64,000 nucleotides of DNA from Chloroflexota bacterium (GCA_020850535.1 JADZEM010000134.1:1-64000), one strand, 5' to 3'; shown: positions 1 to 10,069, numbered from the stretch's first letter. Translations and numbers: made by a program. The notes: generated by a model not told the origin, from the letters alone.

Positions 1-113
1 ACCCACGACCCACGACCCACGACCCACGACCCACGACCCACGACCCACGACCCACGACCCACGACCCACGACCCACGACCCACGACCCACGACCCACGAC
101 CCACGACCCACGA
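1..113. repeat. Heptanucleotide tandem array (CCCACGA)n
   Basis: About 16 uninterrupted copies of the 7-base unit CCCACGA begin at the left edge of the window, so the array probably extends further. Related heptads occur at 30771-30912 and inside the 28-base units at 31202-31352. The period is 7, so the array is not a codon repeat. It lies just downstream of ureD. It resembles in form the short tandemly repeated sequences of some cyanobacteria; the comparison is only of form. Confidence 0.97.
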
Positions 114-121
114 AACCCCGC

Positions 122-1003
122 CTACGGCTTGTACTCGTGCCCGGCCGCGCGCCCGAACAGCGCGCGCCGCGCCAGCACCAGGATCTTGCGTTGAGCCAGC
201 CGCAACTCGTCTGACCTGCGTGCCAGCACCCGCACGACCAGCCCGACATCGCCCGGCAGCCGGGAGGCCGCCGCCCGGCCGGGCAGGAGCGAGGTCAGCG
301 TGGCGGCCAGCCCCGGCCCGAGCCGCTCGGCCACGCCAGGGCCGATCAGGAAGAAGCTGCCGACGGCCAGCGCATCACCCAGGATGCCGAGCGACAGCGG
401 CGGCTGCTTCCCAGGCTCCAGCCGCAGCGCATCCCGAAACAACACCGCGCCGTCCGGCCGCTGGGCCTGGGTGGTCAGTGCCAACCGCGCATACTGGTGG
501 ATCTCGCCCCGTGCGACACGGCCCGCCAGCCAGCAGTCGGCCAGCAGGACGGTGGCGCGTTCGTCCACGGTCACCGCGAGCGTCTGATCCACGTCCGACC
601 CCGCGAACGGGATCAGCGGGTCGGGCCACCACTCCAGCAGGCTGTCGCCGCGTGCCTCCAGCGACAGCTGCTGGCGAATCGGGGCGGCTTCACAGCGGTA
701 GGCCCGCGTGGCGCTCTGGGAGGTCAGGTGGACCCGCGCGCCGTCCCGCACGATGACCGCCATCGTCGCCGTGTCGCCCTGCACGAAGCCGCCCGTCGGC
801 ATAGTCACCAGGACGTGCCCCAGCTCCGGCCAGTCGCGCTCGGGGTAGAGCACACGCCCGACGTGGAACGGCACCCGGCAGCGCACGGTCAGCAGCCGCG
901 TCTTGCCCGCCCGCTCGCCGAACTCCAGCCGCAGCTCGCCAACCTTGCCGGCCGTCCCTGGCGGCAACGTCGCGACGGCCGACTCAGGCTGCCGGTCACT
1001 CAT
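122..1003 (-). CDS. ureD: Urease accessory protein UreD
   Basis: 293 codons, the usual UreD length. UreD works with UreF and UreG to deliver nickel to the urease active site in the cytoplasm. The family signature is visible: a glycine-rich PTGGFVQGDTATM stretch near residue 70, then TSQSATRAYR near residue 95, and LEWWPDPLIPFAGSD near residue 125. No urease structural gene or ureE/F/G lies in this window. The gene runs leftward into the heptad array, so any remaining urease cluster is outside, or ureD is stranded. The start was taken as the ATG at 1003; the ribosome binding site there is weak. Confidence 0.9.
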   Translation of the reverse strand: MSDRQPESAVATLPPGTAGKVGELRLEFGERAGKTRLLTVRCRVPFHVGRVLYPERDWPELGHVLVTMPTGGFVQGDTATMAVIVRDGARVHLTSQSATRAYRCEAAPIRQQLSLEARGDSLLEWWPDPLIPFAGSDVDQTLAVTVDERATVLLADCWLAGRVARGEIHQYARLALTTQAQRPDGAVLFRDALRLEPGKQPPLSLGILGDALAVGSFFLIGPGVAERLGPGLAATLTSLLPGRAAASRLPGDVGLVVRVLARRSDELRLAQRKILVLARRALFGRAAGHEYKP

Positions 1004-1026
1004 CGGCCGGCCCGATCGATGATACG

Positions 1027-1116
1027 CCCCTCACCCCCGCCCCGCTGCGCGGCACAAATATCGGCTTCGCCGACATCATCTCCCGCACGCGGGAGAGCGG
1101 GGCGGGGGGCGAGGGG
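1027..1116. repeat. C/G-rich palindromic repeat with CAAATATCGGC core
   Basis: Outer arms CCCCTCACCCCCGCCCCGCT (1027-1046) and a near-perfect reverse complement (1096-1116) flank a core that contains CAAATATCGGCTTCGCCGACATC. The same core recurs at 21951-22000. It is one of at least seven related palindromes in the window and sits between ureD and the wall hydrolase gene. Confidence 0.85.
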
Positions 1117-1147
1117 CGCTCTCGGGCGAGACGTAGCGGGGGCAACG

Positions 1148-2632
1148 TCACTCGCCGTCCCGCACGTCGTAGGCGTACAGGTTGAAGCGGTCCATCAGCT
1201 GGATCAGCTTCGGCGCGTAGGCCGGATCGGTGGCGTAGCCGGCAGCGTTGATCGCGTAGGCGAAGGCGCGCGGGTTGGCGCGGACGGCCAGTGCGTCGGC
1301 GTAGCGACGGTTGTCGTGGAACCAGTTGCCGTGATCGACAATCGAATCGGCCAGCGTGGTGTACGCCTTGAACGCCGCCAGCACCGTCACGTTCCGCCCG
1401 CCGATCACCTCCCAGGTGTTGATCTCGTAGATGCCGGCGCTGCCAGGATCGCGGTACGCCTTGATGCCGAACAGGTTGTTCGCCTCGCGGGTCAGCTTGC
1501 TGCGGCCCCAGTCCGATTCGAGGATCGCCTGGGCCAGCGCCACCGAGGCCGGCACGCCGGTCTTCCGCATCGAGGCGCGCGCCCCAGGGGCGATCTTCAT
1601 GATGAAGTCGCGCTGCCAGTCGGCGGCTCCGGGCGGCTCGGGCAGGATCTCCGGCGCTGGCGCGGACGTGGCGGTCGGCGCAGCCTCGGCTTCGGCCTCG
1701 AGGAGCGCGGTGTCGGCCACGGTCAGGGCCAGCGGCTCGCCGGCCGATGGCGGCGTCAGCGCGACCGGCATCGGGACGGTCCCGCCGGCCACCACCAGGA
1801 TCTGCCCCGCCGTCAGCCGCGCCAGCCCGTCCAGCGCATTGGCCGTGAGGATGTCGGCTGCACGGCTGCCGTAGCGCGCCGCGATACTCTCGACCGTCTC
1901 ATCGTCCTTCACGAGGTGCAGGACGCCACGCACCGGCAGGATCATCAAGCGCGCGCCGGGCTGCACCTGCTCGGCGTCGTCCAGCCCGTTGTTCCAGAGC
2001 AGCGCGCTCACATCCACCCCGAAGCGGATGGCGATCTCCTGGACGGTCTCCCCCTCGCGAACGGCGTACTCGAACGGCTGCACCCCGATGCGCCGCAACC
2101 GGCCCGCCCCCGGCTCCAGCGGGCGCGAGCGCGGATCGAGCACGTAGGCGAGGCGCGGATCCATCGCCGGGCGGTCCGCGCCGTCGATCTCCACCGCCAG
2201 CACCTCGTGATCGCGCAGACCGTCCAGCGCGATCCTGGTCACGCTCAGCACGGCGTCCTGCCGCCAGAGGCCGGCCGTCGCCAGCATCAAGGCCATCGTC
2301 GCCAGCAGCAGCGTTGACCAGGAGGGCGCGCCCCGTTCGAGCGACGCCATCGGGACGGCCATCGTCGAGGCGGACGACAGGCTGACCGCGCCGGCGGCGG
2401 TCGTGGCGAGGGCCAGCGACGCCGGCATCGCCACCCGCCGGGCCATCGGCCGGGGCGACCGCCGCCGCGCGAGGGTTGCGCTCCGGCGAAGCTCCCTGGC
2501 GCGCGCCACGAGGGCCGCTGGAAGCTGGGTGCGGAGTGCGGTGGTGGTGCAGAGGAGTCCGAGCAAGAGAGCGGGCCTCCAGGTGAGGGGTACGCCAGAA
2601 ACGAGCGTTCGCGCATGATGCGGGGGTTCCAC
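1148..2632 (-). CDS. LysM-repeat N-acetylglucosaminidase (peptidoglycan hydrolase)
   Basis: 494 codons from a GTG at 2632. The N-terminal ~120 residues are basic and then hydrophobic (LLLATMALMLATAGLW), which suggests a membrane anchor. Two LysM peptidoglycan-binding repeats follow at about 188-232 and 237-281. An Ala/Pro/Glu linker leads to a FlgJ/LytG-type glucosaminidase domain at about 340-486. In ILESDWGRSKL, Glu372 is the expected catalytic acid, and NNLFGIK matches the family. It should cleave cell-wall glycan outside the membrane. The true start is uncertain: an ATG at 2446 (MARRVAMPAS) is a credible alternative that drops 62 residues. Confidence 0.86.
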   Translation of the reverse strand: MEPPHHARTLVSGVPLTWRPALLLGLLCTTTALRTQLPAALVARARELRRSATLARRRSPRPMARRVAMPASLALATTAAGAVSLSSASTMAVPMASLERGAPSWSTLLLATMALMLATAGLWRQDAVLSVTRIALDGLRDHEVLAVEIDGADRPAMDPRLAYVLDPRSRPLEPGAGRLRRIGVQPFEYAVREGETVQEIAIRFGVDVSALLWNNGLDDAEQVQPGARLMILPVRGVLHLVKDDETVESIAARYGSRAADILTANALDGLARLTAGQILVVAGGTVPMPVALTPPSAGEPLALTVADTALLEAEAEAAPTATSAPAPEILPEPPGAADWQRDFIMKIAPGARASMRKTGVPASVALAQAILESDWGRSKLTREANNLFGIKAYRDPGSAGIYEINTWEVIGGRNVTVLAAFKAYTTLADSIVDHGNWFHDNRRYADALAVRANPRAFAYAINAAGYATDPAYAPKLIQLMDRFNLYAYDVRDGE

Positions 2633-2929
2633 AACAGCGCGCGGTCACGGAGCGGAGCAGGGTCCGGGAGCGGAGCGAGCCTTATACTACGAAAGCGTCA
2701 CGACGCCTGGAAGAACCTTCGCCGCGCACCCTGACCAATGTGGGCTGTCTCCGGACCTCACGGCTCGTCACAGCGGTCACACGGCCCGCAACGGTCGTGT
2801 CACAACCGTGAACGGCGGCATCACAGAGAAGAACGAACGGGTCACGGCCGGGCCGCGCGGCCCGAGCACGGGCGTCGTGGGCACAGGCGGACATCACACC
2901 CCGGACTGCGACCGGGCGGGAGGAACGGC

Positions 2930-3133
2930 GTGCCGACCATCGTGATGCGGATACCGAAGCGGCGCGAGATCCCGCTGGAGGGCCGCCGCCAGGTCAGCGA
3001 GGCGCTCCGCGAGCTCGGCATCGTGCCGGAGACGGTGCTGGTCATCAAGGGCAACCGGCTGCTGACCCGCGATGCCTGGATCGACGGCGACGACGTGGTC
3101 GAGGTGCGGCCCGTCATGTCAGGGGGGGCCTAG
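2930..3133 (+). CDS. ttuB: TtuB/MoaD/ThiS-like ubiquitin-fold sulfur carrier
   Basis: 67 residues from GTG 2930, preceded by a GGGAGGAAC ribosome binding site. A longer frame exists upstream but has no such site. The protein has the beta-grasp pattern of sulfur carriers, and the C-terminus reads VMSGGA, so the expected Gly-Gly is followed by one alanine. The stop is 3 bases before ttuA, which makes them an operon. In Thermus the carrier TtuB is thiocarboxylated on its terminal glycine and feeds sulfur to TtuA for 2-thioribothymidine at tRNA position 54. The assignment rests mainly on this neighbour. The extra alanine would have to be trimmed, or would make the carrier atypical. Confidence 0.78.
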   Translation: MPTIVMRIPKRREIPLEGRRQVSEALRELGIVPETVLVIKGNRLLTRDAWIDGDDVVEVRPVMSGGA

Positions 3134-3136
3134 CCG

Positions 3137-4105
3137 ATGCGCTGCACACGGTGCCGTGACGAGGCGTGGGTCGAGGTTCGGCGGCACAACGCGTCGTACT
3201 GCGGCGAGTGCTTCGTCCGCTTCTTTCACGATCAGGTCGAGAAGGCGATCAAGCACGACCGTATGTTCTCGAAGGACGAGAAGATCCTGGTCGCGGTGAG
3301 CGGCGGCAAGGACTCGCTGGCGCTCTGGGACGTGCTGCTGGACCTGGGCTACGACGCCGACGGCCTCTACATCGATCTCGGCATCGGCGAGTATTCGAGC
3401 ACTTCGCGCGAGATGTGCGAGCAGTTCGCCGCCCCGCGCGAGCGCACGCTGCACGTCGCCGGCCTGGACGAGCAGTACGGCGTGACGGTCCCGCTGATCG
3501 CCAGCCAGACGCGCCGCGCGCCCTGCTCGGGCTGCGGCCTCGCCAAGCGCTACCTGTTCAACCACGAGGCGTCGACGCGCGGCTACGGGATCGTGGCGAC
3601 CGGCCACAACCTGGACGACGAGGCCGCCACCCTGCTCGGCAACGTCCTCCACTGGCAGACCGGCTACCTCGCGCGGCAGTCGCCGGTCCTCGAAGCGGAG
3701 GATGCCGGGCTGGTCCGCAAGGTCAAGCCCCTCTACCGCCTCTCGGAACACGAGACGGCCGCCTACGCGGTGATCCGAGGCATCGAGTACGTCGTGGAGG
3801 AGTGCCCGAACGCCGTCGGCGCGAAGTCGATCCTCCACAAGGAAGCGCTCAACGTGCTGGAGGCGCAGTCGCCGGGGACCAAGCAGGCGTTTCTGTTCGG
3901 CTTCCTCGACAAGGGCCGCGCCGCCTTCGCCGCCGACGACCCCCACGAGCTGCGCCCGTGCGTCGAGTGCGAGCAGCCGACCACCACCGAGCGCTGCGCC
4001 TTCTGTCGCCTGCTGGCCGAGACGCGTGGACCGAAGCGCCCGTCGGGCCGCCCGCGCCGGCGGGTCCGTCGTGGCGGCGACACGAAGCGGCCGGCGACCG
4101 TGTAG
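3137..4105 (+). CDS. ttuA: tRNA-5-methyluridine(54) 2-sulfurtransferase, TtuA type
   Basis: 322 residues. Order of features: N-terminal zinc cysteines C3/C6 and C22/C25; ATP-pyrophosphatase loop SGGKDS at 55-60; CSGCG with C130 and C133, plus C223, in the same arrangement as the three cysteines that bind the [4Fe-4S] cluster in Thermus TtuA; a GHNLDDEA motif near 156; and a C-terminal zinc pair C275/C278 with C287/C290. The enzyme adenylates U54 of tRNA and inserts sulfur donated by TtuB. The tail is strongly basic. It is co-transcribed with ttuB; no MoeB-like activating enzyme (TtuC) or desulfurase is nearby. The modification is typical of thermophiles, which hints at a warm habitat or ancestry. 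Confidence 0.92.
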   Translation: MRCTRCRDEAWVEVRRHNASYCGECFVRFFHDQVEKAIKHDRMFSKDEKILVAVSGGKDSLALWDVLLDLGYDADGLYIDLGIGEYSSTSREMCEQFAAPRERTLHVAGLDEQYGVTVPLIASQTRRAPCSGCGLAKRYLFNHEASTRGYGIVATGHNLDDEAATLLGNVLHWQTGYLARQSPVLEAEDAGLVRKVKPLYRLSEHETAAYAVIRGIEYVVEECPNAVGAKSILHKEALNVLEAQSPGTKQAFLFGFLDKGRAAFAADDPHELRPCVECEQPTTTERCAFCRLLAETRGPKRPSGRPRRRVRRGGDTKRPATV

Positions 4106-4107
4106 GT

Positions 4108-4159
4108 ACCTCACCCCCCAACCCCCTCTCCGCGCCGGAGAGGGGGCAGGGGGTGAGGT
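4108..4159. repeat. C/G-rich palindrome, terminator-like
   Basis: Arms of about 24 bases (4108-4132 and 4136-4159) around a 3-base loop, starting 2 bases after the ttuA stop. It belongs to the CCTCACCCCC...GGGGGTGAGG family. The position suggests it may also end ttuBA transcription, although no long T-run follows. Confidence 0.8.
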
Positions 4160-4313
4160 TAGCCGCGCGCCAGCCCGTTGCCCTGGTGCGTTGTCCCTGC
4201 GAAAGATATGAGCGCTGTCACTCCCTGAATCCGCCCGACGCTGTGCTACCCTTTCAGGCGAAAGATAGCGTGAAACCGTCATCAGGGCCGTCCGGCCCCA
4301 AGGCTCGCTGTAG

Positions 4314-5606
<1,293 letters not shown>

Positions 5607-5698
5607 CTGGCACCCCCGGCTCCGAAGCGGCTCGCACGGGCGGCCGCCTCGGGCCTCGACAACGAGTACTCCACCAGGCAGAAGCTGATGGCTCTACG

Positions 5699-5814
5699 GT
5701 CATCCCGCGCGGAGGAAGCTTCCGAACGAAGTCGAGGGATCTTCCGTCTCGATCCGGCTCCCCTGTAAGGGAGATCCCTCCACTCCGCTCGTGCCTCGCC
5801 GCGGTCGAGATGAC
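5699..5814. repeat. GTCATCCCG-family inverted repeat
   Basis: The element opens with GTCATCCCGCGCGGAG, carries GTCGAGGGATCTTCC and a matching GGGAGATCCCTCCACTCCGCTCG, and ends with GGTCGAGATGAC. The halves are imperfect reverse complements, so the RNA would fold into a long stem. A larger relative lies at 8112-8493 and a shorter, more perfect one at 30933-31123. Apart from this element the 5607-5892 gap holds nothing recognised. Confidence 0.82.
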
Positions 5815-5892
5815 AGATCCGTCGGGTTCAGTTTGGCGGGCAAGCAGCTGACGCGCGCGCCGGCCCAGACCGGTGCAGTTGGGAGGCTTCTG

Positions 5893-6912
5893 ATGGCCAA
5901 GGTTCGGGTAGGCATCAACGGGTTCGGTCGGATCGGGCGGCAGGCGCTCAAGAATATCCTGCGGAAGTACGGCGAGGTCATCGAGGTCGTCGCGATCAAC
6001 GATCTGCTCGACACCAGGACGAACGCCCACCTGTTCAAGTACGACAGCAGCTACGGCCCGCACGCCGGCACCGTCGAGGCGCAGGACACCAGCATCACTA
6101 TCGACGGCAACGAGATCGCCATCACCGCCGAGCGCGACCCGGCCAACATCCCGTGGAAGAAGCTCGGAGTCGCTGTGGTCGTCGAGTCGACCGGCTTCTT
6201 CACGGACGCCAAGAAGGCGAAGGCCCACATCGACGCCGGCGCCAAGAAGGTCATCATCTCCGCGCCCGCCCGCAACGAGGACATCACCGTCGTCCTCGGC
6301 GTCAACGAGAAGAAGTACGATCCGAAGAGCCACCACGTCATCTCGAACGCCTCCTGCACCACCAACGGCCTCGCGCCGGTCGCCAAGGTGCTGTTCGACA
6401 ACTACGGCATCAGCAAGGGCCTCCTGACGACGGTCCACGCCTACACCAACTCGCAGCGTCTGCTGGACGTCGCCACCTCCGACCTGCGCGACGCCCGCGC
6501 CGCCGCCCTGAACATCGTGCCGTCCGCCACGGGCGCGGCCCGGGCTGTCGGCCTGGTCATTCCGGAGCTGCAGGGCAAGTTCGGCGGCATGGCGTTCCGC
6601 GTCCCGACCCCGACCGTCTCGGTGATCGACTTCACGGCGATCCTCGAGAAGAAGACGGACAAGGACGCCATCAACGCCGCGATGCAGGAGGCCGCCGACG
6701 GCGACCTCAAGGGCATCATGCGGTACACCGAGGAGCCGCTCGTCTCGACGGACCTCAAGGGCGACACGCACTCGACCATCTTCAGCGCGATGGACACCCT
6801 GATGATCGGCGACGACTTCTGCAAGGTCGTCTCCTGGTACGACAACGAGTGGGGCTACGCCAACCGCCTCGCCGACATCACGGCGTACGTGGCGGAGCGC
6901 CTGGAGGCCTGA
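5893..6912 (+). CDS. gap: Glyceraldehyde-3-phosphate dehydrogenase, type I
   Basis: 339 residues from ATG 5893. An upstream in-frame extension overlaps the repeat and lacks homology, so it was dropped. The Rossmann motif [11 protein letters not shown] opens the protein. The catalytic cysteine is Cys155 in [13 protein letters not shown], and [12 protein letters not shown] near the C-terminus is diagnostic. It makes 1,3-bisphosphoglycerate with NAD reduction. pgk begins 2 bases after the stop, so the two glycolytic steps are encoded as one operon. Confidence 0.97.
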   Translation: MAKVRVGINGFGRIGRQALKNILRKYGEVIEVVAINDLLDTRTNAHLFKYDSSYGPHAGTVEAQDTSITIDGNEIAITAERDPANIPWKKLGVAVVVESTGFFTDAKKAKAHIDAGAKKVIISAPARNEDITVVLGVNEKKYDPKSHHVISNASCTTNGLAPVAKVLFDNYGISKGLLTTVHAYTNSQRLLDVATSDLRDARAAALNIVPSATGAARAVGLVIPELQGKFGGMAFRVPTPTVSVIDFTAILEKKTDKDAINAAMQEAADGDLKGIMRYTEEPLVSTDLKGDTHSTIFSAMDTLMIGDDFCKVVSWYDNEWGYANRLADITAYVAERLEA

Positions 6913-6914
6913 TC

Positions 6915-8096
6915 GTGAAACGCTCGATCCGCGACCTGGACGTCTCTGGGAAGACCGTCCTGGTCCGGGTCGATTACAACGTGCCCCTCGACAGCGAGGG
7001 GCACGTTGCTGATGCGACCCGGATCGTGGCGACGCTCCCGACCATCGCCTACCTCCGCGAGCACGGCGCGAAGCTCGTGCTGATGGCTCACTTCGGCCGG
7101 CCGAAAGGTCAGCCAAACCCGAAGTACAGCCTCAAGCCAGTGGCCGCCGAGCTGAGCAAGCAGCTTGGCATCACGGTGCCGCTGGCCCCGGACTGCGTCG
7201 GCCCGGAGGTCGTCGCGGCCGTCAAGGCGCTGAAGCCCGGCGATGTCCTCCTGCTGGAGAACGTCCGCTTCCACGCCGAGGAAGAGAAGAACGAGCCGGA
7301 CTTCGCCCGGCAGCTCGCGGCCCTCGGCGATCTCTACGTCAACGACGCCTTCGGGGCGGCCCACCGCGCGCACGTCTCGACGGCCGGCATCGCGGAGTAC
7401 CTGCCGTCAGCGGCCGGCTTCCTGATGCACAAGGAGCTGGAAGTCCTCGGCGGCATCCTGGAAAGCCCCAGGAAGCCGTTCGTGGCCATCGTCGGCGGCG
7501 CGAAGGTCTCCAGCAAGCTCGGCGTGCTGGAGAGCATGCTCCAGCGGGTGGACAAGCTGCTGATCGGCGGCGGCATGGCGAACACGTTCCTCAAGGCCCG
7601 TGGCCTGGAGGTCGGCACGTCGCTGCTGGAGGCCGACCTCGTCGCCACGGCCGCGGACCTTGACACGCGGGCCAAGGAGCGCGGCGTCGAGCTGCTGCTG
7701 CCGACCGATGTCGTGGTGACGGCGAAGGTCGAAGAGGGTGCGACGGGCGAGGTGGTGGATGCATCCGCCGTCCCGGCAGACCGCGCCATCGTGGACATCG
7801 GCCCGAAGTCAGTGGCGGCCTACAGCGCGGCGCTCGCAAACGCCGGCACGGTCCTCTGGAACGGCCCGATGGGCGTCTTCGAGATCCCGGCCTTCGCCGA
7901 GGGCACCAGGGCCATCGCCCAGGTGCTGGCCGCGTCGTCTGCCGTCACGGTGATCGGCGGCGGCGAGTCGGTGGCGGCCGTCGAGCAGCTTGGCCTCGCC
8001 GACAAGATGACGCACATCTCAACCGGCGGCGGCGCGTCGTTGGAGCTGCTGGAAGGCAAGGAGCTGCCCGGGGTCGCGGCCCTGGACGACGCCTAG
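6915..8096 (+). CDS. pgk: Phosphoglycerate kinase
   Basis: 393 residues from GTG 6915, 2 bases after gap. It transfers phosphate from 1,3-bisphosphoglycerate to ADP. Visible signatures are [12 protein letters not shown] near residue 15, [10 protein letters not shown] near 57, the [11 protein letters not shown] segment near 153, [10 protein letters not shown] near 197 and the nucleotide-binding GGGESVAAV near the C-terminus. Codons 22-31 fold into a perfect 13-bp DNA stem (6978-7007). The gene ends beside a large nested repeat that separates it from tpiA. Confidence 0.97.
   Translation: MKRSIRDLDVSGKTVLVRVDYNVPLDSEGHVADATRIVATLPTIAYLREHGAKLVLMAHFGRPKGQPNPKYSLKPVAAELSKQLGITVPLAPDCVGPEVVAAVKALKPGDVLLLENVRFHAEEEKNEPDFARQLAALGDLYVNDAFGAAHRAHVSTAGIAEYLPSAAGFLMHKELEVLGGILESPRKPFVAIVGGAKVSSKLGVLESMLQRVDKLLIGGGMANTFLKARGLEVGTSLLEADLVATAADLDTRAKERGVELLLPTDVVVTAKVEEGATGEVVDASAVPADRAIVDIGPKSVAAYSAALANAGTVLWNGPMGVFEIPAFAEGTRAIAQVLAASSAVTVIGGGESVAAVEQLGLADKMTHISTGGGASLELLEGKELPGVAALDDA
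6978..7007. other. Perfect 13-bp hairpin inside the pgk 5' coding region
   Basis: AACGTGCCCCTCG (6978-6990) and its exact complement (6995-7007) are separated by four bases. They encode the conserved NVPLD loop and the residues after it. No T-run follows. A stem this strong 60 bases into a message could slow ribosomes or stabilise mRNA, but selection on the protein alone might have produced it. Confidence 0.9.
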
Positions 8097-8111
8097 CACG
8101 CTGAGTCATCG

Positions 8112-8493
8112 GTGCTCACTCCGCTCAAGTATCCCGAGCAGAGTGAGCATCTCCATCACCGTCATCCCGAGCCGAATGAACATGCACCACACTCCGTCAT
8201 CCCGAGCAGAGTGAACATGCACCACACTCCGTCGTCCCGAGCGGAGCGAGCATCTCCATCACTGTCATCCCGAGCGGAGTGAGCTTGCGAACGCAGTCGA
8301 GGGATCTTCTTCAAGTCCGGTGTTCAGGTGACCGGGGAAGATCCCTCCACTTCACTCGTTCCTCGCTACGGTCGGGATGACGGACGGGAGGTCGTTTCTC
8401 GCCGCGGTCGGGATGACGTCGAGGGTGCGCGTTCCTCGCCGCGGTCGGGGTGACGAGTGGTGTGGGCTCGTTCCTCGCTTCGTTCGGGATGAC
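8112..8493. repeat. Nested inverted-repeat cluster, GTCATCCCGAGC family
   Basis: The left half has five direct copies resembling GTCATCCCGAGCGGAGTGA. The right half has four copies resembling GTTCCTCGCCGCGGTCGGGATGACG in opposite orientation. They flank a central GAGGGATCTTC...GAAGATCCCTC pair. The whole forms one large cruciform-capable block between pgk and tpiA. No convincing gene is seen in 8097-8645. Confidence 0.88.
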
Positions 8494-8645
8494 AGACTCG
8501 GCCTGCCGACGCTGATGCCAGGCCCTATTCTTGATCCAAGGAACTGCGTGCGCTGATGCCCGAGCGAGCCGGTTGGCGCAGACCGGTCGTCGTCGGGCCG
8601 GGCGCACGCACCGGGCGTCAGATCGCCCGAGAGAGGCTCAGCTTT

Positions 8646-9407
8646 ATGCCTGGCTCGCGCCGCCCGATAGTGGCTGGCAACTGGAAGATGAACACCACCA
8701 TCGGCGAGGGGCTGGCGCTCGTCGATGCCCTGCTCCCGCTGATCGGCGAGGTCGGCGCGGTGGACCGGGTGGTTTGCCCGCCGTTCGTGTCCCTGTACCC
8801 GATCTCGGAGCGGCTGCGCGGCACCGGCCTCCAGGTCGGCGCACAGAACGCCTCCAACGAGCCGAAGGGCGCGTTCACCGGCGAGATCAGCCTCGCGATG
8901 TTGAGCGGGCTGGTGCAGTACGTCATCATCGGGCACTCGGAGCGCCGCAGCATCTTCGGGGAGACGGATGAGACCGTCGCCAAGAAGATCAAGGCCGTCC
9001 AGGCCGGTGGGCTGCTGCCGATCCTCTGCGTCGGCGAGACCCTGGCCGAGCGCCACTGGGGCGCGACGGAGTCGGTGCTGCGGCGGCAGGTCCACGTCGC
9101 GCTCGACGGGCTGCCGAGCATCGAAGGGCTGGTGGTCGCCTACGAGCCGGTCTGGGCCATCGGCACCGGCCGCGCGGCGACGGTCGCCGACGCCAACGAG
9201 GGGTGCCGCTTCATCCGCGCCGAGGTCGAAGCGCTCTTCGGCACGGACGTCGCCGCCGCAACCCGCATCCAGTACGGCGGCAGCGTCACGCCGGACAACG
9301 CGGCCGAGCTGCTGGCCCAGCCCGACATCGACGGCGCGCTGGTCGGCGGCGCAAGCCTGGTAGCAGCCTCGTTCGCAGGCATCGTCAAGGCGGCAGCCGG
9401 GGCCTGA
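8646..9407 (+). CDS. tpiA: Triosephosphate isomerase
   Basis: 253 residues from ATG 8646, with GAGAGG about 10 bases upstream; a 30-residue upstream extension has no family support. It interconverts dihydroxyacetone phosphate and glyceraldehyde 3-phosphate. The start VAGNWKMN carries the substrate lysine, IGHSERR holds His97, [11 protein letters not shown] holds Glu167, and IQYGGSV and LVGGASL form the phosphate-binding loops. It is separated from gap-pgk by the nested repeat and is followed by a strong hairpin. Confidence 0.97.
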   Translation: MPGSRRPIVAGNWKMNTTIGEGLALVDALLPLIGEVGAVDRVVCPPFVSLYPISERLRGTGLQVGAQNASNEPKGAFTGEISLAMLSGLVQYVIIGHSERRSIFGETDETVAKKIKAVQAGGLLPILCVGETLAERHWGATESVLRRQVHVALDGLPSIEGLVVAYEPVWAIGTGRAATVADANEGCRFIRAEVEALFGTDVAAATRIQYGGSVTPDNAAELLAQPDIDGALVGGASLVAASFAGIVKAAAGA

Positions 9408-9439
9408 ACGACGCCCGCCCTGCGACAGCTTTGTGATGG

Positions 9440-9479
9440 CAGCGGCCTCTCTAGAACGTATATTCTAGAGAGGCCGCTG
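9440..9479. other. Perfect 17-bp hairpin downstream of tpiA
   Basis: The arms at 9440-9456 and 9463-9479 are exact reverse complements around a 6-base loop CGTATA. The element is 33 bases after the tpiA stop. It lacks a T-run on either strand, so it is either a non-canonical terminator, an mRNA 3'-end stabiliser or an operator. The centre GAACGTATATTC is one base off the GAAC-N4-GTTC LexA pattern. Confidence 0.9.
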
Positions 9480-9534
9480 GCGCGTCGTGGGGACAGGCTG
9501 GCGGCGCTGCTCACCCCGATGGAGGCCTTGCCGC

Positions 9535-9924
9535 ATGATCGCCGCGCCCCCGGATCGCTCAGTCCTCCGCGTCACGCCGCTTCAGGTGCTCCCGGACATC
9601 ACGCCCACCGTCCGACGCTTCGAGGCGCTCGGGTTCGAGCGGGTTGAGACTGGCGACGACGGCTGCGTCGGGCTGCGGGCCGGCCAGACCGCGCTGATCC
9701 TGGCCTCAGCCGCGTTCATGAACGGCGACTACGACGCCCTGTTGACGGACCGGCTGCTCGGGCAGACGGTGCCGTACATCCACGTCGAGTCCGTGGCCGA
9801 AGCGAGCCGCCGGCTCGGGCCGGGCGCGCGCGTGCTGCAGGACGTCTGGACGCGCGGCGGCACCCGCGAACTGCTGGTGGAGGCCGACGGCGACCTGCTG
9901 ATCCTGGCCGAGAAGCTGCTCTGA
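9535..9924 (+). CDS. Glyoxalase/bleomycin-resistance (VOC) fold protein
   Basis: 129 residues from ATG 9535. Features that fit a single VOC half-module are a beta strand then ITPTVRRFEALGFERVETGDDG, a central PYIHVESVAEASRRLG, and a terminal GTRELLVEADGDLLILAEK. These proteins usually act as dimers and bind a metal, or sequester small molecules. Few metal-ligand residues can be identified, so the activity is unknown. The gene stands alone 55 bases after the hairpin at 9440-9479. Confidence 0.68.
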   Translation: MIAAPPDRSVLRVTPLQVLPDITPTVRRFEALGFERVETGDDGCVGLRAGQTALILASAAFMNGDYDALLTDRLLGQTVPYIHVESVAEASRRLGPGARVLQDVWTRGGTRELLVEADGDLLILAEKLL

Positions 9925-10069
9925 CGGGGCGACGGTCCATCCACGAGCAGAGGAAACCAGCGGATCGGCTCCCTCTGCCCGGTGACAGACCCGGTTCCTG
10001 TGCAAAGCATGCGAGACGGCGGGCCGTCGTTGCCCAGTCCCTCTCAGGGAGCCAGGATGGGGCCGCCGC

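Noticed and set aside
497-2317. Long plus-strand open frame over the LysM/glucosaminidase gene
   Set aside because: It is an antisense shadow of GC-rich codons; it has no family resemblance and no ribosome binding site, whereas the minus-strand gene shows clear LysM and glucosaminidase motifs.
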